A DNA stretch of 64,000 bases from JAAYAE01 sp963678395 (GTDB lineage Bacteria; Bacillota; Negativicutes; Acidaminococcales; Acidaminococcaceae). A program made the position numbers and the translations under genes. A model generated the notes under the pieces. That model was not told the origin of the DNA, ran no database searches, and saw only the letters and a program-made list of their open reading frames with translations. Of this stretch, positions 51,995 through 60,467 are shown one piece after another. Position 1 is the stretch's first letter, and every line of letters begins with the position of its first letter. The stretch is taken from NCBI GenBank assembly GCA_963678395.1, contig OY782827.1, positions 2,092,124-2,156,123 of the forward strand. Direction: 5' to 3'.

Positions 51995-52531
51995 TTAATC
52001 CTCAATCTCCGACATTACTCGCATAAATTCTTCTCTAGTAAAGCCATAGTTATTTAATCTCAGCAAAAATTGTTTAGCATTACCATAGCCTATTCCTAGT
52101 TTAGCCCCTACTTTTGCGCGTCGTTGAGCCGCGCAGTCATTACCACTTAGTCTTTGTGAAAACAAGTCCCCATTGGAAAACTCCGTCCGTGGCTCCAGCT
52201 CATGAAACCGCACCTTAGATAAAGCCTTTCTAATGGCTTCCGGTGATGCTTGCTCAATACCAACATCATTATGGTTTGTGGCCTCCACCTTGGGCACAAA
52301 AGCTTGTCCTGCCTTTGGAAATTTTTCCGTTAAGTATTTTCTTATGCGTTCCCCAGCTCCATCAGGATCTGTAAGAATTATTATACCGCGTTTAGTATAT
52401 GCCGCTTTAATTTTATCCAAAGTATAAGGAGCAAGTGTAAAGCCACCTGTTTCGATAGTTTCAGCAACGATTGCTTTTTTTATTGCCACCGTATCCATTT
52501 TACCTTCTACAACAAGCACTTCTTTTAGCAC
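51995..52531 (-). CDS. rnmV: Ribonuclease M5
   Basis: A 178-residue RNase M5 that matures 5S rRNA. The TOPRIM domain shows 'VLVVEGKMDTVAIKKAI' with the metal Glu and 'IILTDPDGAGERIRKYL' with the Asp pair. The start is a GTG eight bases after GGAG (a TTG one codon earlier is possible). It lies between the yabE-like gene and ksgA, as in Bacillus. Confidence 0.95.
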   Translation of the reverse strand: MLKEVLVVEGKMDTVAIKKAIVAETIETGGFTLAPYTLDKIKAAYTKRGIIILTDPDGAGERIRKYLTEKFPKAGQAFVPKVEATNHNDVGIEQASPEAIRKALSKVRFHELEPRTEFSNGDLFSQRLSGNDCAAQRRAKVGAKLGIGYGNAKQFLLRLNNYGFTREEFMRVMSEIED

Positions 52532-52549
52532 CAATTACACTCCTTCGTT

Positions 52550-53530
52550 TTATTCCAGAATATACATACTAACAGTTCTGCGGCCCCATTCAATAGCATC
52601 AGGGTAGCGTTCCATATATAAATCTATTCTGTTTCCTTGTATGTCGCCGCCAGTATCTCCCGCCATAGCAAAACCATAGCCTGGAATGTACACGCGCGTA
52701 CCATAAGGAACCTCTGTAGGATCAACGGCAATAATACCTTGATGAGGAACAATACCTATAGAAGTTACTCCATCACCATTACCTTCAGCAATGGTATAGG
52801 CGGTTGCTTCCATTTGTCTTACTTGACTATACCGAACATATCCTCTAGATGTTTCCAGCATATTAGCGCCTGTACCCACTACCACAACTTCTTGCTTCGC
52901 AGGAGTAATAATTTCTTCACTTACTTCTCGCGCAAACTCACGCTGACCAACTTTTTCTAATCCCATGGTAACTTTTTTCTCGCCATTCTTACCCGGTGAT
53001 ATTACTTCTCGTCTGCCACGAGGAAGATTATCACTATTTTGTAATTTCACCTCATAAGGCAACGTTTTGATTTCCGTAGTAATTTTGGCATCTGCAGCAA
53101 TAACATTAATTGTCATCCCTGGTTTGGGCTTCGTATCCAAAGCTGGGTATACTTTACAATTTTTGTAATTGACACCAACAGCGTCCAAAACTTCTTTTAC
53201 TGTTCCTCGTCCTATAGAATATTCGGTTGTTTTTCCTGCTTTCCATACCTTTACGGGCATAGCTCTTATTACTTCAACTGTTGCACCATCTTCAAATTTC
53301 TTTGAATTTGTTATTATGTAACCATCAGCTTCGCTTAATACCACGCCTGCATCTGACAATGCGCCCTCAACTGTAAGAGCTCTGACTTTTAGTTTCGTGG
53401 TAACACCATCTGCCATTATAACGATATTTTTGGGTGCAGCTACAAACCCTAAAAAACAAAACATAATAATTGACAAAAGCGTAACAACCAAAATTTTATA
53501 GGAAGGTTTAAAACGACTTTTAAATTGCAT
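52550..53530 (-). CDS. YabE-like G5 and 3D domain cell-wall protein
   Basis: A 326-residue exported protein. A signal or anchor helix (about 13-32) is followed by two DUF348 repeats (about 34-85 and 90-140), a G5 domain (about 150-225, 'SPGKNGEKKVTMGLEKVGQ') and a C-terminal 3D domain (235-326, 'MEATAYTIAEGNGDGVTSIG', 'GTRVYIPGYGFAMAGDTGGDIQGNRIDLY' in part) with the three conserved Asp. The layout is that of YabE and related Rpf/Sps lytic transglycosylase-like proteins. It lies at the same place as yabE in Bacillus. Confidence 0.92.
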   Translation of the reverse strand: MQFKSRFKPSYKILVVTLLSIIMFCFLGFVAAPKNIVIMADGVTTKLKVRALTVEGALSDAGVVLSEADGYIITNSKKFEDGATVEVIRAMPVKVWKAGKTTEYSIGRGTVKEVLDAVGVNYKNCKVYPALDTKPKPGMTINVIAADAKITTEIKTLPYEVKLQNSDNLPRGRREVISPGKNGEKKVTMGLEKVGQREFAREVSEEIITPAKQEVVVVGTGANMLETSRGYVRYSQVRQMEATAYTIAEGNGDGVTSIGIVPHQGIIAVDPTEVPYGTRVYIPGYGFAMAGDTGGDIQGNRIDLYMERYPDAIEWGRRTVSMYILE

Positions 53531-53557
53531 TTGTTTACCTCCTTAAAATTCTTTGCT

Positions 53558-53587
53558 ATTTTAACACTTAAAAAAAGTTTCTGTCAA
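53558..53587 (-). promoter_or_regulatory. Promoter of the yabE-like/rnmV/ksgA operon
   Basis: On the minus strand TTGACA (53582-53587) and TAAAAT (53558-53563) are 18 bases apart; a TG one base before the -10 adds an extended -10. Confidence 0.8.
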
Positions 53588-53611
53588 ACGTCTTTTAGCA
53601 CCAGCTCCTAA

Positions 53612-53664
53612 AAGTATACAAAAAGCACGTTTTTTTGTATAAAATGCGTGCTTTTCGTATACTT
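53612..53664 (-). terminator. Intrinsic terminator after tatD
   Basis: An 18-bp stem with a single GU pair (AAGTATAC-GAAAAGCACG and partner) and a 17-base loop, followed by TTTT on the minus strand. It overlaps the tatD stop. Confidence 0.85.
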
Positions 53665-54442
53665 ATTTTATCTTAAAAAAGAGTTTTTTCAAGTTTGCCG
53701 TTGATACTTCCATCAGTCTCCTAGCCCCGACACCTCTTACCCTAGCCGCATTTTCCGCCACTAGCTCCGTATAAGTTGGATTATTTCTTTTTCCTCGCAA
53801 GGGCATTGGGGTAAGATAGGGTGAGTCTGTTTCAAAAAGGATTCTATCTTCCGGAACATAGTTTAATACTTCCCTAACCTTTTTCGCATTGGTAAAGGTT
53901 GAACTTCCACCAAATCCAAAATACCATCCCATCTTTATAAGTTCTTTCGCCATTTCTAACGACCCGGAATAACAGTGGAAAACTCCCTTTACACCCTGCA
54001 CTTCATTTTTTAAAATATCTAAAATATCTCCATGAGCTTCACGATCATGCAAAATAACAGGCAATCCTGTTTCTTTGGCAATATTAAGTTGTTCGATAAA
54101 ACGCTGACGCTGCAATGGGTGCGGGGCATTATCATCATTATAATAGTCAAGCCCTATTTCTCCTATAGCCACTACTTTATCATTATTACACCATTGTTTG
54201 AGCAAAGTTAAATCTTCATCTACCATGCTGGCTATTTCTTCCGGATGCCAGCCCACAGCGGCATAGACAAATTTGTATTTAGCAGCGAATTCCATAGCCT
54301 TAAGCGAACTTTCCCGGTCACAGCCAGGATTAATCATCCCTGCTAAGTTTTGCTCAATTTCTTCAAATACTTGTACTCGGTCCTTGGCAAAATGCTCACA
54401 ATCCATATGCGCGTGAGAATCAAAAAGAGGCAATCTTGACAT
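53663..54442 (-). CDS. tatD: TatD-family metal-dependent hydrolase
   Basis: A 259-residue TIM-barrel hydrolase with 'DSHAHMDCEHF' metal site, 'IGEIGLDYYNDD', 'PVILHDREAHGDIL', 'HCYSG' and 'LFETDSPYLTP'. Homologues are 3'-5' exonucleases. It lies 1 base after metG and is the last gene before a terminator, as yabD is in Bacillus. Confidence 0.95.
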   Translation of the reverse strand: MSRLPLFDSHAHMDCEHFAKDRVQVFEEIEQNLAGMINPGCDRESSLKAMEFAAKYKFVYAAVGWHPEEIASMVDEDLTLLKQWCNNDKVVAIGEIGLDYYNDDNAPHPLQRQRFIEQLNIAKETGLPVILHDREAHGDILDILKNEVQGVKGVFHCYSGSLEMAKELIKMGWYFGFGGSSTFTNAKKVREVLNYVPEDRILFETDSPYLTPMPLRGKRNNPTYTELVAENAARVRGVGARRLMEVSTANLKKLFFKIK

Positions 54443-54443
54443 T

Positions 54444-56390
54444 TTATTTCACCTTACTACCCGAAGCAATCCCAGGCGCTTCTGCTAACACTAAATTTCC
54501 TGCACCATCCGAGGCTGCCAAAAGCATACCACGAGACTCAATGCCTCTTAGTTTGACGGGTTTTAAATTAGCAATAACTATAGCATTTTCCCCCACCAAG
54601 TTCTCTTCTGTATAATATTGTGCTATTCCGGAAACTATTATGCGCTCTTCACTACCAATCTGTACGGACAACTTCATTAGTTTATCGGTTTTCGGAACAC
54701 GTTCTGCAGCTAAAATCTTGCCTACTCTAAGATCAAGTTTTGTGAAATCATCAATTCCGATTTCAACTATGCCTGGTACTGCTTCTTTTTTAACCGGGGC
54801 CACAACTACCTTAGATCCTGCAGATTTTTTCGTGCTAGCAATGACTACTTCTCCCTCTTCATTAACTTCTATACGCGGGAAAAGTGGTTCTCCTTTTTCT
54901 ACTTTTGTCCCCTCAGGTATTTTGCCCCAAGTAACATCTGCAAGCAAATATTCCTCTGGTACAGTAAGACCTAACTGAGTAAAAATCTTTGGTGACGTAT
55001 GTGGCATAAATGGATAAATTAAAATAGCCGTAATCCTAAGTATTTCTGCCAAATTATACATAACAGCTTGTAAACGTTCCGCATTTTCAGGATTTTTCGC
55101 TAAAACCCAAGGTGCTGTATCATCAATGTATTTGTTCCCACCGCTAATAAATTGCCATACCAACTTAATAGCTACATTAATCTCCATATTATCCATAGCA
55201 GCTTTATAAGCGGCTACAGTTGCTAAAATCATTGCTCTGGAAGCTTCATCATAAGTTTCATTGACCACACTCTTATGAATAATGCCGCCATGATACTTTT
55301 CTATCATACTAACTGTTCTATGTAGTAAATTGCCCAAATCATTCGCTAGATCAGCATTAATTCTACCAATTAACGCATCCCGAGAAAAATTACCATCGCT
55401 GCCTAAATTAATTTCACACAACAAGAAATAACGAATGGCGTCTGCCCCAAACTCTTCAATAAGTCCAATAGGTTCAATAACATTGCCCTTAGACTTAGAC
55501 ATCTTATCGCCTTCCACCACTAACCACCCATGTCCATAAACTTTTTTGGGTAGCGGCTGCCCCATTGCCATTAGCATAATTGGCCAAATAATAGAATGGA
55601 ATCGAACAATTTCTTTCCCCACTAAATGCACATCACATGGCCAATATTTGTTGAATTTTTCTGGGTCAGTACCATAACCGATACCTGTAAAATAGTTTAA
55701 CAAGGCATCAAACCAAACATATACCACATGTTTGTGATCAAAAGGCACCGTAATGCCCCAATCAAAGGTAGTTCTGGTAATACACAAATCCTCTAACCCG
55801 TTATTAATAAAATTAATCATCTCATTACGACGGGAAACAGGCTGAATGAAATCCGGATTATCTTTTATATATTGCAATATACGATCTGAGTATTTAGACA
55901 ACTTAAAGAAGTAGCTTTCTTCCTGCATATTTTCTACAGGGAGCCCACAATCAGGACAGTTACCATTTACTAGCTGATGCTCTGTCCAATAAGATTCACA
56001 AGGAACACAGTACTTACCTTCGTAGTTTTTCTTGTAAATATCCCCTTGATCAAAAATTTGTTGCATAACATCTTGTACTACTTTTTCATGTCTTGGTTCA
56101 CTAGTGCGAACAAAGTCATCATTGCTTATGCCCAACATTTCCCACAAACGTTTGAAATTGGCGACAATTCCATCTACATATTTAATAGGCGTAATCCCTT
56201 TTTCTTCTGCTTTACGTTGAATTTTTTGTCCATGCTCATCACTGCCGGTTAAAAACATAACATCATAACCATCAGCTCTCTTGTAACGAGCAATCGCATC
56301 AGCCACTGTTGTACAATAGGCATGTCCTATATGCAAATTGTCACTAGGATAATAAATTGGTGTTGTAATGTAAAAACATGGTTTTGTCAT
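54444..56390 (-). CDS. metG: Methionyl-tRNA synthetase
   Basis: A 648-residue class I synthetase. The HIGH motif is 'NLHIGHAYCT', the second motif 'DKMSKSKGNVI', and four zinc cysteines lie in 'CVPCESYW' and 'GNCPDCG'. The C-terminal 110 residues are a tRNA-binding domain ('FTKLDLRVGKILAAERVPKTDKL' in part), giving the dimeric long form. It lies 2 bases after rsmI. Confidence 0.97.
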   Translation of the reverse strand: MTKPCFYITTPIYYPSDNLHIGHAYCTTVADAIARYKRADGYDVMFLTGSDEHGQKIQRKAEEKGITPIKYVDGIVANFKRLWEMLGISNDDFVRTSEPRHEKVVQDVMQQIFDQGDIYKKNYEGKYCVPCESYWTEHQLVNGNCPDCGLPVENMQEESYFFKLSKYSDRILQYIKDNPDFIQPVSRRNEMINFINNGLEDLCITRTTFDWGITVPFDHKHVVYVWFDALLNYFTGIGYGTDPEKFNKYWPCDVHLVGKEIVRFHSIIWPIMLMAMGQPLPKKVYGHGWLVVEGDKMSKSKGNVIEPIGLIEEFGADAIRYFLLCEINLGSDGNFSRDALIGRINADLANDLGNLLHRTVSMIEKYHGGIIHKSVVNETYDEASRAMILATVAAYKAAMDNMEINVAIKLVWQFISGGNKYIDDTAPWVLAKNPENAERLQAVMYNLAEILRITAILIYPFMPHTSPKIFTQLGLTVPEEYLLADVTWGKIPEGTKVEKGEPLFPRIEVNEEGEVVIASTKKSAGSKVVVAPVKKEAVPGIVEIGIDDFTKLDLRVGKILAAERVPKTDKLMKLSVQIGSEERIIVSGIAQYYTEENLVGENAIVIANLKPVKLRGIESRGMLLAASDGAGNLVLAEAPGIASGSKVK

Positions 56391-56392
56391 TG

Positions 56393-57238
56393 CTATTCCC
56401 CTTCTTCTTCTAAAAGTAACTTATTGTATAATTCCCGCTTAGGAATTTTATATTCTTTGGCAACGGCCGCTAGGGCTTCTTTTTTTTGAGTCCCTTTGGC
56501 CATCAGCATTCGCACTTTATCTAAAGGTGCTATTTGTGGCAAAATCTCTGCCATTTTTTCTCCTGCACCCAAAATAATCACGAATTCTCCCCTAGGTTCT
56601 TTTGCCGCTAAATGTTCTAAGGCACTAATAATATCACCGCGAAAAAATTCTTCATGCATTTTTGTTATTTCCCTAGCCAATACTACTGCCCTATTACCCC
56701 ACGCTGTTAAAATATCTTGCAAAACTACTTTAATTCGATGGGGTGCTTCATAAAAAACAATAGTACCGGGAATGTTTTTCCATTCGTCTAACTGTAATCT
56801 GCGATTTTTCTTGCTTTTAGGCAAAAATCCTCCAAAGAAAAAGGTGGAGGAAGGTAGTCCTGAAGCAACAAGACCTGACAATGCGGCATTTGCTCCCGGC
56901 ACCGGAACGACTGTAATATCTTCTAAAATAGCTTGCCTTACCAAAAGCTCTCCGGGATCAGCTATGCCAGGAAACCCCGCATCACTGACCAAAGCAATGT
57001 TTTCCCCTGCTAATAAACGTTGTATTAAAAGAGGCCCCTGCTTTTCTTTATTATGCTCATGGTAACTGATTAAGTGCCCGTGCAAATCAAAATGTGTCAT
57101 TAACTGGCGGGTATGCCTAGTGTCCTCGGCAGCAATTATATTAGCTTCCTTCAGCATCCGCAAAGCTCGCGGCGTTAAGTCTTCTAAATTTCCAATGGGT
57201 GTAGCACATAAATACAATGTGCCTTTTCCTTCTATCAT
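56393..57238 (-). CDS. rsmI: 16S rRNA 2'-O-ribose C1402 methyltransferase RsmI
   Basis: A 281-residue tetrapyrrole-methylase-fold enzyme with 'GTLYLCATPIGNLEDLTPRAL', 'AEDTRHTRQL' and 'VSDAGFPGIADPGELL'. It methylates C1402 of 16S rRNA. It lies 1 base after the TrmN6-like gene. Confidence 0.95.
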   Translation of the reverse strand: MIEGKGTLYLCATPIGNLEDLTPRALRMLKEANIIAAEDTRHTRQLMTHFDLHGHLISYHEHNKEKQGPLLIQRLLAGENIALVSDAGFPGIADPGELLVRQAILEDITVVPVPGANAALSGLVASGLPSSTFFFGGFLPKSKKNRRLQLDEWKNIPGTIVFYEAPHRIKVVLQDILTAWGNRAVVLAREITKMHEEFFRGDIISALEHLAAKEPRGEFVIILGAGEKMAEILPQIAPLDKVRMLMAKGTQKKEALAAVAKEYKIPKRELYNKLLLEEEGE

Positions 57239-57239
57239 A

Positions 57240-57965
57240 CTATTTATCCTCCCGATCTATACCATAGTAGTTCAACGTTTGTTTACTATGGGTTCCATCC
57301 GCATTATACATAATGAGTGGTGGTAATACCTCTAAACCAGGTGCACCACCTTTGACAAACTCTGCCAAGAAAATCCAAGCCGGCTTTTCCACAAAAGAAT
57401 GTACCCACTGCAATTTTTTTAGCTCTAAACCATATTTGGCCCCTAAGCTAACCGCTTCTGTAAAACGTTCTGGCAATTGCACTAAAGCAAAACGGCCTCT
57501 GTATTTGACCATATAGGCAGCGACTTGGAAAAAATCCTCCAAAGTAGCTGTTATTTCATGGCAGGCAGCCATACCAATTTTTCGCATCTTGCCGCCAATA
57601 CGATAGGTAGGATTGGCCATAACTAAATCAAAATTTTCAGAAGCATAAAAAGCCTTGAGCTCGCGCAAATCCGCAGATAATGCTTCCACCCTCTCAGACA
57701 ATTTATTAACAATAATGCTTTGGCGAAAAAGTTCTACTACCTGCTCGTTACAATCAACGCCAACCACATGCCCTGCTCCCCTTGCCGCAAGCAAAAGGCT
57801 CATTGCTCCCGTACCACTTCCCAGTTCCAAAACCTTAGCTCCGGTTACTAAATGAGGGAACGCAGCCAAAAAAACAGCATCAGTGGTAAAACAGAATTCT
57901 TTTTTATCTTGCCAGATTGAATATCCACAACCTGGCAGCGAATCCAGACGTTTAGTTTCTTCCAT
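57240..57965 (-). CDS. TrmN6/YabB-type tRNA1(Val) methyltransferase-like protein
   Basis: A 241-residue methylase with SAM motif 'VLELGSGTGAMSLLLAARG'. The catalytic N6-adenine motif, normally NPPY, reads 'ANPTYRIGG', a Pro-to-Thr change. The gene is in the YabB position between ricT and rsmI. The substitution may alter or weaken activity, or reflect a lineage variant. Family call rests on context and overall pattern. Confidence 0.82.
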   Translation of the reverse strand: MEETKRLDSLPGCGYSIWQDKKEFCFTTDAVFLAAFPHLVTGAKVLELGSGTGAMSLLLAARGAGHVVGVDCNEQVVELFRQSIIVNKLSERVEALSADLRELKAFYASENFDLVMANPTYRIGGKMRKIGMAACHEITATLEDFFQVAAYMVKYRGRFALVQLPERFTEAVSLGAKYGLELKKLQWVHSFVEKPAWIFLAEFVKGGAPGLEVLPPLIMYNADGTHSKQTLNYYGIDREDK

Positions 57966-57967
57966 AT

Positions 57968-58813
57968 CTATTTTTCCACCTTAGATGCTTCTACCATTTC
58001 ATCCCAACCAACAGTAATTGTGTTATCAGGAGCAAGCTCTACTGATGCGGTCTTTTGGCTACGATTAATGCCCATAACTCTTCCATCTCCTGTAGGCGTT
58101 ACTACCATCATTCCAGGTTTAGGTACTAGTTGACGTTCTTTACTACGAGAACAACCACAAGTTTTTTTCTTATCAGTATACAAGTAGTTTTCATATTTCA
58201 AACAACATAACAAACGACCGCAAATCCCTGAAATTTTTGTTGGATTTAAAGATAAATTTTGATCTTTTGCCATACGAATAGATACTGGCTCAAAATCACC
58301 CAAAAAAGTAGAACAACATAAAGGTCTGCCACAACACCCTATTCCACCTAGCATCTTAGCCTCATCACGAACGCCTATCTGCCTTAATTCAATTCGAGTG
58401 CGGAACACTGATGCTAAATCTTTGACCAAATCTCTAAAATCAATACGACCCTCAGCTGTAAAATAAAAAATTATCTTACTAACATCAAAAGTATACTCTA
58501 CTTCTACCAAATTCATATCCAAATTATGCGTCTTTATTTTCTTGGCACAAATATTGAAAGCATCTTTTTCTTTAATATGATTTTCTTCTACTTTAACCGC
58601 ATCTGCTTCAGTAGCTTTACGAATTACCGGTTTTAATGGTGAAACTAAATCTTCCTCTGCCACCTCTTTGGCGTTTGTTACAACCTCACCGTATTCAACA
58701 CCTCTAGCAGTTTCTACTATTGCATAATCATCCTTTTTTACTTCTGTATTAACCGGATCAAAATAATAAATTTTACCGGCTTTTTTAAATCTAACGCCAA
58801 CAACTATAGCCAC
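57968..58813 (-). CDS. ricT: RicT/YaaT, PSP1 domain protein
   Basis: A 281-residue PSP1 protein starting at GTG six bases after AGGAGG; the ATG at 58843 is inside holB. It carries 'VGVRFKKAGKIYYFDP', 'CGRPLCCSTFLGDF' and 'CGRLLCCLKYENYLY', the Cys-rich segments that bind Fe-S in the RicAFT (Y) complex, which directs RNase Y processing in Bacillus. The partners RicA and RicF are not in the window. Confidence 0.93.
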   Translation of the reverse strand: MAIVVGVRFKKAGKIYYFDPVNTEVKKDDYAIVETARGVEYGEVVTNAKEVAEEDLVSPLKPVIRKATEADAVKVEENHIKEKDAFNICAKKIKTHNLDMNLVEVEYTFDVSKIIFYFTAEGRIDFRDLVKDLASVFRTRIELRQIGVRDEAKMLGGIGCCGRPLCCSTFLGDFEPVSIRMAKDQNLSLNPTKISGICGRLLCCLKYENYLYTDKKKTCGCSRSKERQLVPKPGMMVVTPTGDGRVMGINRSQKTASVELAPDNTITVGWDEMVEASKVEK

Positions 58814-58814
58814 C

Positions 58815-59795
58815 TTAATCCTCCTTCCGAAGCTCATTGACACTTAGTATCAAGGCCTCTAACACTGCTTTACTACCAGTTTTAGCAGCAATACCTCTAT
58901 AACTTTCACCAACGATTTTTATTAAGCTTTCTATATCTTTGCTTTGCCATGAGGCAAAACAAATGCCTATACGGGCCACTAAGTCAGGATTAAAAAGCTT
59001 CTCAGTAATATGCTCTTTGCTAAACAAAGCATCACGTAAAAGCAAAAGCAACATTTCTAAAAAAACCATGCCCTCTGACATGGGCATTTTCTCCAACCAA
59101 GGTAACTCTCCCATAAATTGCATAACCCTTACTTCTCGACTATGCTCCAAAATATATAGTGCCCTCTCTCGCCACAGCAAAGCATCAACTTCACTTAATT
59201 CCAATGCTTTACCAGGAGAGCCGGCAGCCAAATTAGCTAAAATTCCTGGATTTTCTACTTGCTTTTCTTGCAATATAGCAGCTACATCTTCTGAAGCTAG
59301 GCCATCAAAGCGTCTACTTATAACCCGCGATAAAATCGTAGGCAACAAACGATTAATATCTGTTGCAATAAGAATAAATAACCAAAAATCAGGAGGTTCT
59401 TCCAATAACTTTAACAAACTATTAGCCGCAGGTGCTCTCATAAAATCAGCACCATCAATAATACAAACTTTATGTTTAGAAAGTGTGGGAGCGTAAGAAG
59501 CTTGCCTGCCCATATCTTTAATCTGCTCTATCAACAGTTCTCTACCGGGTGCTAGCTGCGCCACCTGAATAAGATCAGGATGGGTTCCCGCCCTAAAAGC
59601 CTTACAAGAAGTGCAACTATCTTCACTATAAGGATTACCTTGGCAAAGAAAACTTTGGGCAAATTGCTGGGCTAAATAACGTTTCCCTACTCCAGCCGGA
59701 CCATAAAATAAAAGCGCAGGCGTTGATTTTTCCCCCTGCAAAAACTGGCTAAGAACCTTTTTATTTTGTTCATGTCCCAATACTTTTGGCCACAT
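58815..59795 (-). CDS. holB: DNA polymerase III delta' subunit
   Basis: A clamp-loader subunit of about 326 residues. It has a P-loop-like 'YGPAGVGKRYLAQQF', a zinc-binding Cys set ('CQGNPYSEDSCTSCKAF') and 'KVCIIDGADFM', 'NSLLKLLEEPP'. I start at 'MWPKVLGHEQNKK', about ten bases after AAGGA; ATGs further upstream lack a site. It follows tmk after a 42-base gap. Confidence 0.93.
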   Translation of the reverse strand: MWPKVLGHEQNKKVLSQFLQGEKSTPALLFYGPAGVGKRYLAQQFAQSFLCQGNPYSEDSCTSCKAFRAGTHPDLIQVAQLAPGRELLIEQIKDMGRQASYAPTLSKHKVCIIDGADFMRAPAANSLLKLLEEPPDFWLFILIATDINRLLPTILSRVISRRFDGLASEDVAAILQEKQVENPGILANLAAGSPGKALELSEVDALLWRERALYILEHSREVRVMQFMGELPWLEKMPMSEGMVFLEMLLLLLRDALFSKEHITEKLFNPDLVARIGICFASWQSKDIESLIKIVGESYRGIAAKTGSKAVLEALILSVNELRKED

Positions 59796-59837
59796 ATTTT
59801 TCTTTTCCTTCATTATGTATAGTGCTAAAACCAACGA

Positions 59838-60467
59838 TTATAGCCTAGTACATATTATTTTTTCTACCTGTAACTCAATCGCTTTGGTAACCGCATCTAA
59901 ATCCTGTAACGCATATATAACTTTAATGCGCTTTTCCTCTTCGCGAGCTAGCTGCATAAATCCATCGCGTACTTTTTCTTGGAAAGCTAACCCTTCTAAC
60001 TCAAAACGATCCTGTACCCCGCGCTTTTCCCGTCTAGCTTCTAAAAGTTCAGGAGAACCATCTAAAAGAAAGGTAATATCGGGCTCTAATCCTTTTGTAG
60101 CAAAAGTGTTCATTAAGCGAAGTTTTTCTAAGCTCATACCACGCGTAATTCCTTGGTAAACAAAAGTAGAATCACTGAAACGATCACACAAAACTATTTT
60201 CCCCGCAACTAATGCCGGGGCAATAATTTTTTCCACATGTTCAGCTCTAGCCGCCAAATACAATAAAGTCTCTGCTTCCGCTTTTATGGGAAGCTTGGGA
60301 TCTAAAACAATATCTCGTATTTTCTCAGCTGCTGCCGTTCCACCCGGTTCTCTGGTACAAACAACTGCAAACCCACGCTCTGCAAACCATTTTGCTAAGC
60401 GGCTTATCTGTGTAGTTTTACCACTACCATCGGGCCCTTCAAAAGTTATAAATAAACCTTTTGTCAT
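59838..60467 (-). CDS. tmk: Thymidylate kinase
   Basis: A 209-residue dTMP kinase with P-loop 'FEGPDGSGKTTQ', 'CTREPGGT', 'LCDRFSDSTFVYQG' and a lid region 'EARREKRGVQDRFE'. Its start overlaps the end of the decarboxylase gene by 4 bases. Confidence 0.97.
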   Translation of the reverse strand: MTKGLFITFEGPDGSGKTTQISRLAKWFAERGFAVVCTREPGGTAAAEKIRDIVLDPKLPIKAEAETLLYLAARAEHVEKIIAPALVAGKIVLCDRFSDSTFVYQGITRGMSLEKLRLMNTFATKGLEPDITFLLDGSPELLEARREKRGVQDRFELEGLAFQEKVRDGFMQLAREEEKRIKVIYALQDLDAVTKAIELQVEKIICTRL

